Shown: piece by piece, positions 1 through 8,390 of the stretch
How positions within the stretch are numbered: the stretch's first letter is position 1
Layout of the letters: the number at the start of each line of letters is the position of its first letter
DNA from: Streptomyces californicus
Lineage (GTDB): Bacteria > Actinomycetota > Actinomycetes > Streptomycetales > Streptomycetaceae
DNA length: 64,000 bases
Direction: 5' to 3'
Assembly (NCBI RefSeq): GCF_000717645.1
Contig: NZ_JNZZ01000042.1
Location: 1 to 64,000, forward strand
The notes under the pieces: generated by a model
Databases searched by the model: none
Told to the model about the DNA's origin: nothing
What the model saw: only the letters and a program-made list of their open reading frames with translations
Program-made: the position numbers and the translations under genes

Positions 1-366
1 CTCCAGGACGACGGTTCCGCACGCCCGGTCGCGCATGTGCCCCAGCAGGTACTGGAGATCGGGCGATTCCGGAGTGCTGAGCACCGAGGGCGGCATCGGA
101 ATGACCTCGTCCCCGATCCGGCTGCCCGCGGTGCCGATCACTCCGACGCGGGCCTGCTCGGCGAGCCGCAGCACCGACTCGGTCATGTACGAGACGGACG
201 TCTTCCCGTTGGTCCCGGTGACGGCGATCAGGTCCATCGCCCGGCCCGGTTCGCCGAAGTAGCGCGACGCCACCACTGCCGCGGCCTCACGAGCGAGCGG
301 GTCGCTGCCGGCGAACCGGTGGCGGACCAGGTCGATCGAGCACCGGTACTCGCGCCCGGCGTGCAC
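1..366 (-). CDS. Mur ligase (MurE-like), partial, runs off the left edge
   Basis: The visible N-terminal part contains the Mur-ligase P-loop TGTNGKTS at about residues 56-63, followed by a segment ending VGVIGTAGSRIGDEVIP that is characteristic of MurE-type UDP-MurNAc-tripeptide synthetases, which add an amino acid to the peptidoglycan stem in the cytoplasm. An in-frame stop at 376-378 caps the frame, so the longest start is GTG at 366. Only about 55 residues precede the P-loop, so the usual MurE N-terminal uridine-binding domain is missing or shortened. No convincing Shine-Dalgarno is seen. It may be a diverged MurE paralog, a short-form ligase or a 5'-truncated copy. The C-terminus lies outside the window, so activity cannot be judged. 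Confidence 0.7.
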   Translation of the reverse strand, partial: MHAGREYRCSIDLVRHRFAGSDPLAREAAAVVASRYFGEPGRAMDLIAVTGTNGKTSVSYMTESVLRLAEQARVGVIGTAGSRIGDEVIPMPPSVLSTPESPDLQYLLGHMRDRACGTVVLE

Positions 367-415
367 GTCGCGAGGTCACCGGCGATACACACCGGGCGCG
401 GCCCGCCCCTCAGGA

Positions 416-435
416 CCGCCCGGTCGACCGGGCGG
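416..435 (-). terminator. Palindromic hairpin after the response regulator
   Basis: A perfect 20-base palindrome built on CCGCCCGG/CCGGGCGG lies about 110 bases past the response-regulator stop and before the MurE-like gene, both on the minus strand. It probably separates the two transcripts. There is no T-tract, as is usual in Streptomyces. Confidence 0.5.
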
Positions 436-543
436 GTCGAAGAAGGAAGGGCGCCGGCCGCTCTGCCCGGCTGCCGGGAGATCCCGGTGGACGCCCGTCC
501 GCGCGGCCTGCTCTCCCGTCCCCGGCAGGCCGCTTCCGTTCGT

Positions 544-1314
544 CTACGGGCGGGCCCGCGTCGCGGTGTCGAGGTAGAAGGCGTCGATGCTCTGCACGGC
601 CAGCTCGAACTCCGCGAGATTCACGGGCTTGTTGACGTAGGCGTTGGCGTGGCTGGTGTAGGCGCCGGTGACGTCGTCCGGGGCGGTGGACGTGGTGAGG
701 ACGACCACGGGGATCGCCTGGAGCTCCTCGTCGGCCTTGAGGATCTTGAGCAGCTCGTGACCGTTCATGCGGGGCATGTTCAGGTCGAGGACGATGAGGT
801 CGGGACGGGCGGCGTCGGGGTCTCGAAGGTGCTCCAGCGCGGCGACTCCGTCGGTGACCTGGACCAGGTTGCGGGCCCCGCGCTCGGAGAGGGCCTCTTC
901 GATGAGCATGGCGTCGGCGACGTCGTCCTCGACGAGCAGCACGTCGAAGGGGCGGATGGGAGTGGTCATCGTCGGATGCTCCGTGGGTCGTTCGTTGGAG
1001 TGGTGGAAAAGTCCCGGCCAGCGGCGGCGCGCACCCTGGCGGGTCATGTCGCATGCGGCGCCGATCTGCGGGTAGCCGGCACCGGCACGGGCGGCGTCCG
1101 CCGCCGCTAGCCGCTGAAGCCGTTCGGTGGCCCGCTGCAGCTGGTCCAGTACGTGGAGGACGGTCAGCGCGTAGGCCGGATCCTCGGCCGGGGCGGGCGC
1201 CCCGTCGTCCCGCAGGTGACGGGCAAGGTGGTGCGCGAGGTCGCCGATCCTCGCGTCCGCGATGTCGGCGGTCTCCTGAGGAGTGGTCCGCAGTACGAAG
1301 TCCATGCCCGGCAT
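544..1314 (-). CDS. HTH-like protein fused in frame to a CheY-type response regulator
   Basis: The C-terminal 141 residues, from the ATG at 969, are a single-domain receiver of the Rcp1 type: acidic pair VEDD at residues 13-16 of that part, phospho-acceptor Asp62 in LIVLDLNMP, the Thr in VVVLTTS and the Lys in YVNKP. Upstream, in the same frame and without a stop, are about 115 residues starting MPGMDF, with a helical middle and an HTH-like segment QIGAACDMTRQGARRRW. An ACGGAG box lies about 10 bases before the 969 ATG, so the receiver may also be made alone (544..969). The histidine kinase gene starts divergently at 1429 and is the obvious partner. I infer either a fused protein or two nested products; the upstream part has no family I recognise. 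The alternative start of the long form is ATG 1305. Confidence 0.75.
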   Translation of the reverse strand: MPGMDFVLRTTPQETADIADARIGDLAHHLARHLRDDGAPAPAEDPAYALTVLHVLDQLQRATERLQRLAAADAARAGAGYPQIGAACDMTRQGARRRWPGLFHHSNERPTEHPTMTTPIRPFDVLLVEDDVADAMLIEEALSERGARNLVQVTDGVAALEHLRDPDAARPDLIVLDLNMPRMNGHELLKILKADEELQAIPVVVLTTSTAPDDVTGAYTSHANAYVNKPVNLAEFELAVQSIDAFYLDTATRARP

Positions 1315-1428
1315 ACCCGGCACTGTAGGCCCCCGCGTTCCCTGATGACAACATCCGTTGTCGCCAGGGTCTAGAGTGAGCTGGCCGCATCCCACCAGGG
1401 CGGCTTCCCCATCGGAGGAGAGCTCAGG

Positions 1429-3039
1429 ATGACCGGCGAGGACCAGCGGCCGCGTACCCGAAGACTGGCCGCCTGGACGACACGGCGCTGGCTGCGCGTG
1501 GGGGTCGCCACGTCCCTGGTCGTGCTGACGCTGCTCGGGGCGGTGGGCGGCGTGGTCCTCGGGCGGACCCAGTCGATCAGCGACGACCTCACGGACGTAC
1601 GGTCGCCCGCCCTGTCCACCGCGTTCCGCCTGGAGACGGCCCTGGTGAACCAGGAGACGGGCATCCGCGGTTACGGCCTGACCGGCACGGCCGACTTCCT
1701 GACCCCCTACCGGCAGGGACTCGCCGACCAGGAGGCGCACATCCGGTCGATCAGGGAACTCGTCCACGGCGACCCCGCGCGGCTGGCCGACCTCGAAGCG
1801 GTGGAGAACGCCGTGGCGAGGTGGCAGGAGAGGATCGCCCGGCCCGTCGCCGCCGCCCCGGCGGGTGCGCCCTCCCCGGCCGCCGCGGAACGGCTGGCCG
1901 ACGGCAAAGCGGCCTTCGACGACGTCCGCGCCGCCCTGGAGAACCAGCAGGAGAGGTTCCGCGCGGACCGCGTCCGGGCCCGGGCGGACCTCGAATCCAC
2001 CATGGTCCTGCGCAACTGGGTGTTCGGCGCCATCGCGCTGCTCATCGTGGCTCTCGCCGCTCTCGTCTTCGAAGGGCTGCGCAGGGGCATCAACGCGCCG
2101 CTGGAGCACCTGGGCGCGGAGGCCCGCCTCATCGCCGCCGGCGACTTCGACCACCCCATCACCCCGACCGGACCGGCCGATCTGCGGCGGCTGAGCGGTG
2201 AGATCGAGTCGATGCGGCGACGCCTCGTGTACGAGCTGGCCTTCACCGAGGAGGCGCGGCTGCGCCTGGACGCGCAGGCCGCGGACCTCCAGCGTTCCAA
2301 CGCCGAACTGGAGCAGTTCGCGTACGTCGCCTCGCACGACCTCCAGGAACCGCTGCGCAAGGTGTCGAGCTTCACCCAGCTCCTGAAGCGGCGCTACGGA
2401 AGCCAACTCGACGAACGGGCGGACCAGTACATCGACTTCGCCGTCGACGGCGCCAACCGCATGCAGGTCCTCATCAACGACCTCCTCAACTTCTCCCGCG
2501 TCGGCCGGGTCCACAACGCCCACCAGAGCGTGGACCTGGACAGGACGGTGGACGAGACCCTGTCGGCGCTGAGCGTCCCGATCGAGGAGGCCGGGGCGGA
2601 GATCACTCACGATCCTCTGCCGACTCTGGTCGCCGACCCCAGCCAGATGGTCATGCTCTGGCAGAACCTCATCGGCAACGCCGTCAAGTTCCGCCGCCCG
2701 GGCGAGGCCCCCAGGGTCCACATCGCCGCCGCCCGGGAGGACGGGCTGTGGCGCTTCACGGTCACCGACAACGGCATCGGCATCCCGCCGGAGTACGCCG
2801 AGAAGATCTTCGTCATCTTCCAGCGGCTGCACACCAAGGACGTCTACAGCGGCAGCGGCATCGGTCTGGCGATGTGCAAGAAGATCGTCGAGTTCCACGG
2901 CGGCGCCATCACCATCGATCCGGACTACCGCGACGGGGCCCGCATCACCTTCACCCTGGCGCCCGAACCGCCGCAGATCCCCGGCCCGTCGGCCGCACCG
3001 GAGGAGGTCCTGCCCGCGGAGGCCGACGCCAGGCGCTGA
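1429..3039 (+). CDS. Sensor histidine kinase with CHASE3 and HAMP domains
   Basis: A 536-residue membrane sensor kinase. TM1 is at about 20-45, an extracytoplasmic CHASE3-like helical domain at 47-185, TM2 at 194-216 and HAMP at 217-270. A HisKA domain follows with the phospho-accepting His near residue 303 (YVASHDLQEPLRK), then HATPase_c with N-box LWQNLIGNAVKF and G-boxes DNGIGIPPEYAEKIF and GSGIGLAMCKKI. The dimerisation and H-box sequence resembles phytochrome-class kinases that phosphorylate Rcp1-type regulators, which fits the divergent receiver at 544-969. The start ATG has a GGAGGAGAG box 7 bases upstream. The signal sensed by CHASE3 is unknown. Confidence 0.93.
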   Translation: MTGEDQRPRTRRLAAWTTRRWLRVGVATSLVVLTLLGAVGGVVLGRTQSISDDLTDVRSPALSTAFRLETALVNQETGIRGYGLTGTADFLTPYRQGLADQEAHIRSIRELVHGDPARLADLEAVENAVARWQERIARPVAAAPAGAPSPAAAERLADGKAAFDDVRAALENQQERFRADRVRARADLESTMVLRNWVFGAIALLIVALAALVFEGLRRGINAPLEHLGAEARLIAAGDFDHPITPTGPADLRRLSGEIESMRRRLVYELAFTEEARLRLDAQAADLQRSNAELEQFAYVASHDLQEPLRKVSSFTQLLKRRYGSQLDERADQYIDFAVDGANRMQVLINDLLNFSRVGRVHNAHQSVDLDRTVDETLSALSVPIEEAGAEITHDPLPTLVADPSQMVMLWQNLIGNAVKFRRPGEAPRVHIAAAREDGLWRFTVTDNGIGIPPEYAEKIFVIFQRLHTKDVYSGSGIGLAMCKKIVEFHGGAITIDPDYRDGARITFTLAPEPPQIPGPSAAPEEVLPAEADARR

Positions 3040-3060
3040 CCGCGGCCCCGACCGCCGGAC

Positions 3061-3104
3061 CTCCGGCGCCCCGTTCGGGCGACCGCCCGCGCGGGGCGCC
3101 GGAG
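3061..3104. terminator. Bidirectional terminator between convergent genes
   Basis: A perfect 13-bp inverted repeat (CTCCGGCGCCCCG and its complement) with an 18-base loop lies between the kinase stop (3039) and the PIG-L gene stop (3110) on the opposite strand. Confidence 0.8.
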
Positions 3105-3109
3105 ACCGC

Positions 3110-3943
3110 TCAGCGCAGGCCGGCGAAGAGGTCGTTCTCGGGTACGGGCGCGCCGGTGGTGTCCCTGACCCGGACGAAGGTCTCCAGGCCCATGAGCGAG
3201 CCGAACCTCTCCCTGCCCATCTTGAGGAAGAAGATGTTCTCGCCCTGACTGGCGTGCGCGGCCAGCGAGTCGAACTTCTGGCCGCTGAAGGCGGTCGTGT
3301 CCACCCAGGTCGTGATCTCGTCGTCGGGGAGCCCGATCTCGGCGAGCGCGGCGGCCTCGGCGGGATCGGGCTCCGGCAGGTCCTCGCCGAACTCCCGCAT
3401 GACCTCGCCGAAGCGCTCCATCATGGAGCGCGGGGCCGTCGTCCAGTACACCTTCGGGGTCAGCCCCGTCAGCTCCAGCGCGGCCATCGTGATGCGGTTG
3501 GCCTGGATGTGGTCGGGATGACCGTAGAACCCGTTCTCGTCGTAGGTGACGACCACATCGGGCCGGTAGTGCCGGAGGAGGTCGGCCAGGCGCGCGGCGC
3601 CCTCCTCCACCGGGGTGCTCCAGAAGGACCCGGGGGCGTCGTTGTTCGGCCAGCCCGTCATGCCCGAGTCGGCGTAGTCCAGCATCTCCAGGTCACTGAT
3701 CTTGAGAACCTCGCAGCTCGCGGCCAGCTCCTCGCGCCGCATGCGGGCGACGGCCGCCGGGTCGTGCCCGGGTTCACCCGGCTTGACGCCTCCCGGTCCG
3801 TCGCCGCAACCGCCGTCGGTACAGGTCACCAGCACCGTGCGCACGCCTTCGGCCGCGTACCGTGCCAGGACCCCTCCGGTTCCGGTGGCCTCGTCGTCCG
3901 GGTGGGCGTGCACAGCCATGAGCGTCAACGGCCGGTCGGTCAT
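3110..3943 (-). CDS. PIG-L family deacetylase (MshB/Mca-like)
   Basis: A 277-residue zinc-dependent deacetylase/amidase of the LmbE/PIG-L family. The metal site is AHPDDE at residues 13-18, completed by the second histidine motif GHPDH at 141-145. In actinobacteria this family contains MshB (mycothiol synthesis) and Mca (cleavage of mycothiol S-conjugates in detoxification), and the region YDENGFYGHPDH is typical of both. No mycothiol gene is adjacent, so the exact substrate is open. The start is ATG 3943 with a GGAGGA box 7 bases upstream; an in-frame ATG slightly further up lacks one. It is transcribed convergently with the histidine kinase. Confidence 0.88.
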   Translation of the reverse strand: MTDRPLTLMAVHAHPDDEATGTGGVLARYAAEGVRTVLVTCTDGGCGDGPGGVKPGEPGHDPAAVARMRREELAASCEVLKISDLEMLDYADSGMTGWPNNDAPGSFWSTPVEEGAARLADLLRHYRPDVVVTYDENGFYGHPDHIQANRITMAALELTGLTPKVYWTTAPRSMMERFGEVMREFGEDLPEPDPAEAAALAEIGLPDDEITTWVDTTAFSGQKFDSLAAHASQGENIFFLKMGRERFGSLMGLETFVRVRDTTGAPVPENDLFAGLR

Positions 3944-4351
3944 CACACAGTCCTCCATACAAGTGCGTCGGTTCCGCGGGCCCGGCGGGCGTACCGCGGG
4001 GCGCGGCCGGACGACGGCGGGCAGGGCCGCGGCGACCGTGCGGCCCCCGGCGGGCCCCGCCCCCGCCGGTGGCCCGGTCGGTGCAACCGTACCGACCGGG
4101 CCGGGTGTTCCCGTTCCGGGACGGGAAGCGGAGGAGACGGCGTCCTCCACGGCGGCCGGCGGGGGCGGCCACGGCCGGGACGGTGATGACGGAAACCGGC
4201 GCGCACCGCACGCGCTGCCCGCGCCGCCTGTGGCGGTGGGCCGTCGCCAGGAACGCCCGTGCGACGCCGCTGAGTTCCGCCCGGGGGGAACGCCACCCTG
4301 CCACCACGTCCGGGACGGACCGCTCCGTTCACGGGGTGAGGGCGCAAGCCC
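3944..4351. other. Gene-free interval before the PIG-L gene
   Basis: About 400 bases between the phosphatase stop and the PIG-L start, both genes on the minus strand. It should hold the PIG-L promoter. I see no credible ORF, repeat family or RNA apart from the hairpin at its right edge. Confidence 0.5.
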
Positions 4352-4355
4352 TCAC
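4336..4355 (-). terminator. Hairpin with GCAA-type loop over the phosphatase stop codon
   Basis: GTGAGGGC and GCCCTCAC flank a four-base loop. The stem includes the TGA stop of the SpoIIE-type phosphatase and probably terminates its transcript. Confidence 0.6.
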
Positions 4356-6520
4356 GCGTCGTGCCGGGTCTCGGCCAGCTCGACCAGGAGGAGGGCGACG
4401 TCGTCGGGGTCCTCGGGCCTGCGCATGGAGTCGACGAGGCGGGCGCAGGTGTCGTCGAGCGACGGGCCGAGGGAGCCGATGGTGCGCAGGAGGAGGTCGA
4501 GGCGCTCGTCGATGGGGTCGTCCCGGGTCTCGACGAGGCCGTCCGTGTAGAGGAGGAGCCGGTCCCCGGTGTGCAGGGGGACGGTGGCGGTGTCGAAGCC
4601 GACGCCGCCGACGCCGAGCGGGGCGCCGGGGGGCAGGGGCAGCAGGCGGGGCTTGTGGCCGGGGCGGACGAGCACCGGGGGCAGGTGCCCGGCGTTGGCG
4701 ATGCGGCACCGGCCGGTGCCGGGGTCGTAGGTGGCGTAGAGGCAGGTGGCGATGTAGTGCTCCAGGCCGTGGGTGAGCCGGTCGAGGTGGCGGAGGATGT
4801 CGTCCGGCGGCAGGTCGAGGGCGGCGTAGGCGCGGGCGGCGGTGCACAGCTGGCCCATGGCCGCCGCGGCGTCGATGCCGTTGCCCATGACGTCGCCGAT
4901 GACGAGGGCGGTCTTGTCGCCGGCCAGGGGGATGACGTCGTACCAGTCGCCGCCGACCTCGTTGGCGGACCGGGCCGGCCGGTAGAGGGAGGCCACTCGC
5001 AGGCCGGGGCGTTTCGGGGGCGCGGGAGGCAGCAGGCTGCGCTGGAGGGTCTCGGCCGCGGTGCGCACGTTCTGGTGCCAGCGGGCGTTGCCGATGGCGA
5101 TGGCGGCCCGGGCCGCCAGTTCCCGGGCGAGCAGGACGTCGTCGTCGTCGAACGGGGCGGGGTTGCGGGTGCGCAGCAGGTCCACGGCGCCGAGCGTCTC
5201 GCCGTGGGCGATGAGGGGAACCGCGAGGTAGGAGTGCGCGCCGGAGCGGGCGAGGGCCTCGGCGGCGTCGGCGTCGCGGGCGATGTGCCGCAGGTCCCGC
5301 GCCTCGCAGCGGGCCACGAGCACGGGCCGGCCGGTGCGTACGCAGCGGGTGATCAGCCGCTCCGGTCCGTAGGCGGCGACCTCTCCCACCGGGTCGGCGG
5401 CGGCGGTGACCTCGGTGGGGAACGCGGAGGTGACGGCCAGCGCCCGGAAGAGTTCCGGGCCCTCCTCGGTGCGGGGCCGGACGCGGCTGGTGAGCACGTC
5501 GTCCAGGATGTCGACCGCGGCGACGTCCGCGAGGTCCGGGACCGCCACCTCGGCGAGTTCCCGGGCGGTCCGCTCCACGCCGAGCGTCGTGCCGATCCGG
5601 GCGGAGGCGTCGGCGAGGAGCGCGAGCCGTTTCCGGGCCCGCTCGGCCTCGGCGGCGGCCAGGTGCCGCTCGGTGACGTCGACGACCGAGGACGCCACCC
5701 CGATCACCCTGCCCCCGGGGCCCTGGATCCGGTAGTAGGACACCGACCACGCGTGGTCGCGGTCGGCGTCGGCCCGGGTGCGTCCGACGATGTACTGGTC
5801 GATCAGCGGGTCGCCCGTCCGCAGTACCTGCCGGAGCGCGGACTCGATCCTCTCCACCTCGCCGCTGAGGTGGATGTCGCGGGGGCGGCGGCCGATGTGG
5901 TCGGCGGCCGGCACCCCGTTGATCCGCTCCAGGGCGGGGTTGACCAGCCGGTAGCGGAGATCGGCGTCCAGCAGGGCGAATCCGACCGGCGCCTGGGACA
6001 CCAGCTGCTCCGAGATGGCCAGGCGGCCCTCCACGTCGTGCAGCGCGCTCTGGTCGACGGCGATCCCCAGCGCGTACACGTCCCCCAGGTCGTCCTGCAG
6101 CCGTACGTTGCGGAACTCCACCCGCCGCGTCCCGCCGTCGCGGTGCCGGACGGGGAAGGTTCCCGCCCAGTTCTGTCCGGTCGCCATCACGGTGGCGAAC
6201 AGCTCGGTCGCCCGGTGCCGGTTCTCCTCGCTGAGCAGCAGCCGGGCGGCGTACCGGCCCAGCGCCTCCTCGGCGGTGAACCCGAAGGTGTCGGTGGCCT
6301 GCGGGCTCCAGAACACGATCCGGCCCTCGATGTCCACCACGACCGCGGCGACGTTCAGGAAGTCCAGCAGGCCGCCCGCCCGGCCCGGCATCGCTCCGTC
6401 GTCGCCCCCGGCTCCCTCGCCGCTCCCCGCCGCCCCGGGCGCGTCGGGAACCCGTGCCGCGCCGTCGCCGCCCCCGGCCGCGCCGGGACCGGCGGCCTCG
6501 TGCGGTGTGCCGTGGACCAT
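4352..6520 (-). CDS. PAS-PAS-GAF-PP2C (RsbU/SpoIIE-type) serine phosphatase
   Basis: A 722-residue cytoplasmic signalling phosphatase. It has a low-complexity N-terminus (1-45), PAS1 (about 48-160, DIEGRIVFWSPQATDTFGF), PAS2 (about 165-290), GAF (about 305-475) and a C-terminal PP2C/SpoIIE domain (about 485-715). The last domain shows the acidic metal-binding motifs GGDWYDV and IGDVMGNG, then NAGHLPP, LLYTDGLVE and DDVALLLVEL. Family members dephosphorylate anti-anti-sigma factors in partner-switching circuits. No anti-sigma or STAS gene is in the window, so targets must be elsewhere. The start ATG 6520 follows GGAGGGAG by about 6 bases. Confidence 0.92.
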   Translation of the reverse strand: MVHGTPHEAAGPGAAGGGDGAARVPDAPGAAGSGEGAGGDDGAMPGRAGGLLDFLNVAAVVVDIEGRIVFWSPQATDTFGFTAEEALGRYAARLLLSEENRHRATELFATVMATGQNWAGTFPVRHRDGGTRRVEFRNVRLQDDLGDVYALGIAVDQSALHDVEGRLAISEQLVSQAPVGFALLDADLRYRLVNPALERINGVPAADHIGRRPRDIHLSGEVERIESALRQVLRTGDPLIDQYIVGRTRADADRDHAWSVSYYRIQGPGGRVIGVASSVVDVTERHLAAAEAERARKRLALLADASARIGTTLGVERTARELAEVAVPDLADVAAVDILDDVLTSRVRPRTEEGPELFRALAVTSAFPTEVTAAADPVGEVAAYGPERLITRCVRTGRPVLVARCEARDLRHIARDADAAEALARSGAHSYLAVPLIAHGETLGAVDLLRTRNPAPFDDDDVLLARELAARAAIAIGNARWHQNVRTAAETLQRSLLPPAPPKRPGLRVASLYRPARSANEVGGDWYDVIPLAGDKTALVIGDVMGNGIDAAAAMGQLCTAARAYAALDLPPDDILRHLDRLTHGLEHYIATCLYATYDPGTGRCRIANAGHLPPVLVRPGHKPRLLPLPPGAPLGVGGVGFDTATVPLHTGDRLLLYTDGLVETRDDPIDERLDLLLRTIGSLGPSLDDTCARLVDSMRRPEDPDDVALLLVELAETRHDA

Positions 6521-6704
6521 CGCACGCTCCCTCCACGCCCGGAGCCCGCCGGCGCACGGAGCGCCGTGGGCTCAGCCCTCCCGTCCATGCTGCGCCCTCT
6601 CCGGGTGTCCGGGCATCCCGTAGCGCACACATTCCGGCACCGTGGGCGTCCGCGGGCGTGCCCCGGCGGCGGCGCGCCCGCCTCGCCGGGGGTGCGGGCC
6701 CCCG

Positions 6705-7787
6705 TCAGCGGACTGCCTTGCGCCGCCCCTCCCGGGTGGGTCGCAGCAGCACCGGACGCAGCCGGGGGAAGCCGCGTACGGAGACCGGGCGCAGCCCCTT
6801 CAGCTCGTACTCCGGCCGCCCGGCCAGCTCGCCGGAGAAGGCCGTGTCGACGAGGACGGTGCCGGGGCGGGCGACCGCGGTCAGCCGGGCCGCCGCGTTG
6901 ACCGCGGTCCCGTACAGGTCTCCGTACCGGGCGAGGACCTCCCCGTAGGCCAGCCCGGTCCTGACCCGGGGCAGCTCGGGCGCGTCCTGGGCGCGGGCCG
7001 TCAGCTCCAGGGCGATGTCCGCGGCCCGGGACGCGGACTCGCAGACGAAGAACACCTCGTCCCCGATGGTCTTCACCACCCGCCCGCGCCCCTCGGCGAT
7101 CACGTCGCCGGTCAGGCTCTCGAAGCTGTCGATCATCCGCCCGAGCTCGGCGCCCTCCAGTCCGCGCGTCAGCCGGGTGTACCCCACCATGTCGGTGAAC
7201 CCCACGGCGCTGTGCCGCAGCCCGGCCTCCCCGGGGAGCGGCGGGGCGGCTGCGGAGTCCCGCTCCCCGGCCGGTCCCGGCGCCGTCGGGATCCGTTCGG
7301 CGTACGCGGCGAGGTGGCGGCGCCAGACGTACGCCTGCAGCGCCTCCAGCTCCGGCAGCAGCTCCGCGGCCCGCTCCAGCGGGCTTTCGTCGCCACGGGC
7401 CGTGCCGGATCCGGGGGCCCTGCCGAGCCATCCCAGGAACACGTCGATCTGCCATTCGGCCAGGCGGGACAGGTGGTACCCGACGGCTCGCACCACCATC
7501 GTCTCGCTCTCGCCGGTCACCAGCCCCGCCTCGATCAGACCCGCCACCGCCCGGAGCGCCTCGACATCGGCGTCCGTGAAGACCCGCTCGCCGTCCTCCA
7601 CGGCGGGGAACCCCAGCGCGCGCCAGACACGCTCGGCCCGCTCCAGCCCCACCCCGGCCCGTTCGGCGACGTCGCCCCGCGTCCACCGGGGAGTGGCGCC
7701 CAGCACCAGGTCCCGCAGGGCGACGGCGGGCGGGACCGACGGGCCGGGCGTCGCCCCCGCCGGGTGGCCCGGGTCCCGGTGGTTCAC
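6705..7787 (-). CDS. Class III adenylate/guanylate cyclase with N-terminal regulatory region
   Basis: A 360-residue protein. Its C-terminal half (about 165-340) is a class III nucleotidyl cyclase domain with metal-binding Asp in VGFTDMVGYT, a substrate-specifying Lys followed by the second Asp in VVKTIGDEVFF, and the NAAARL segment carrying the transition-state Arg. The N-terminal 150 residues look like the helical, MerR-like region of soluble actinobacterial cyclases such as Rv2212. It makes cAMP from ATP, by inference. The GTG start at 7787 overlaps the universal-stress-protein stop (GTGA), so translation of the pair is coupled. Confidence 0.88.
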   Translation of the reverse strand: MNHRDPGHPAGATPGPSVPPAVALRDLVLGATPRWTRGDVAERAGVGLERAERVWRALGFPAVEDGERVFTDADVEALRAVAGLIEAGLVTGESETMVVRAVGYHLSRLAEWQIDVFLGWLGRAPGSGTARGDESPLERAAELLPELEALQAYVWRRHLAAYAERIPTAPGPAGERDSAAAPPLPGEAGLRHSAVGFTDMVGYTRLTRGLEGAELGRMIDSFESLTGDVIAEGRGRVVKTIGDEVFFVCESASRAADIALELTARAQDAPELPRVRTGLAYGEVLARYGDLYGTAVNAAARLTAVARPGTVLVDTAFSGELAGRPEYELKGLRPVSVRGFPRLRPVLLRPTREGRRKAVR

Positions 7788-8233
7788 GTGGTGTGCACGA
7801 TCAGCACGTCGAGACCGGCTTTCCTCGCGATGTCGGCGGGTACGGACCCCAGGATGCGGCCGGCGAGCGAGCGCAGGCCCCGATTGCCCACCACCAGCAG
7901 GTCCGCCCCGTGCTCGGCGGCCGCGTTCACCAGGGCGGGCACCGGGTCGTCCTGAACGGCGAGGGTCCGCACCTCCGGCGCCCCCTGCTCGCGCGCACGG
8001 TCCCGTGCGGCCCGCAGGGTGTCCTCCGCCGGGGCCGATCCCACCACCTGGTACGCCTCGGCGCCGAGCTGGTCCTGCGCCCGGGAGAGCTCCGGGCCGT
8101 GCATCGGCTGGTAGGCGCAGACGACGACGAGCTCGGCCCCGCAGGCGGCCGCGAGCCGGGCCGCCCCCTCCACGGCGGCGAACGAGGACGCGGACCCGTC
8201 CGTGCCCACCATGACGACTCGATAGGAACTCAC
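7784..8233 (-). CDS. Universal stress protein (UspA family)
   Basis: A 149-residue single-domain Usp with the ATP-binding signature near the C-terminus (VVGNRGLRSLAGRILGSV), so it is the nucleotide-binding subtype. I chose GTG 8233 because AGGGGAG lies 6 bases upstream; a TTG two codons earlier abuts the Shine-Dalgarno and is unlikely. It is first in a two-gene operon with the cyclase and shares four bases with it. Joint expression of a cyclase and an ATP-binding Usp hints at a nucleotide-linked stress response (inference). Confidence 0.9.
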   Translation of the reverse strand: MSSYRVVMVGTDGSASSFAAVEGAARLAAACGAELVVVCAYQPMHGPELSRAQDQLGAEAYQVVGSAPAEDTLRAARDRAREQGAPEVRTLAVQDDPVPALVNAAAEHGADLLVVGNRGLRSLAGRILGSVPADIARKAGLDVLIVHTT

Positions 8234-8259
8234 ACGCAACTCCCCTGGGAGACCCGTTA

Positions 8260-8275
8260 CTTACTCCAGAGTAAG
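8260..8275. promoter_or_regulatory. Palindrome in the usp upstream region
   Basis: CTTACTC and GAGTAAG are separated by two bases, about 27 bases upstream of the usp start and in the intergenic region shared with the glycosyltransferase. It is unusually A/T-containing for this genome. It looks like a dimeric repressor operator (TetR or MarR type); the binding protein is not known. Confidence 0.45.
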
Positions 8276-8390
8276 CTTAGGGCGCGCAGAAGGTAAAGGA
8301 GCGTGCCGGGCCCCGGCCGACCGCCCGGCGAATCCGGCCACCGGAGGATGCTTGAATGGGACGTTCCCGATCCGGTGAGGAGAACCCCCC

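Noticed and set aside
1380..2898. Upstream 500 codons of the minus-strand frame that ends in the receiver domain
   Set aside because: They are antisense to the histidine kinase and lack any domain; only the part from about 1314 is kept.
4361..6901. 846-codon plus-strand frame opposite the SpoIIE phosphatase
   Set aside because: Antisense shadow created by third-position GC; the minus strand has clear PAS, GAF and PP2C motifs.
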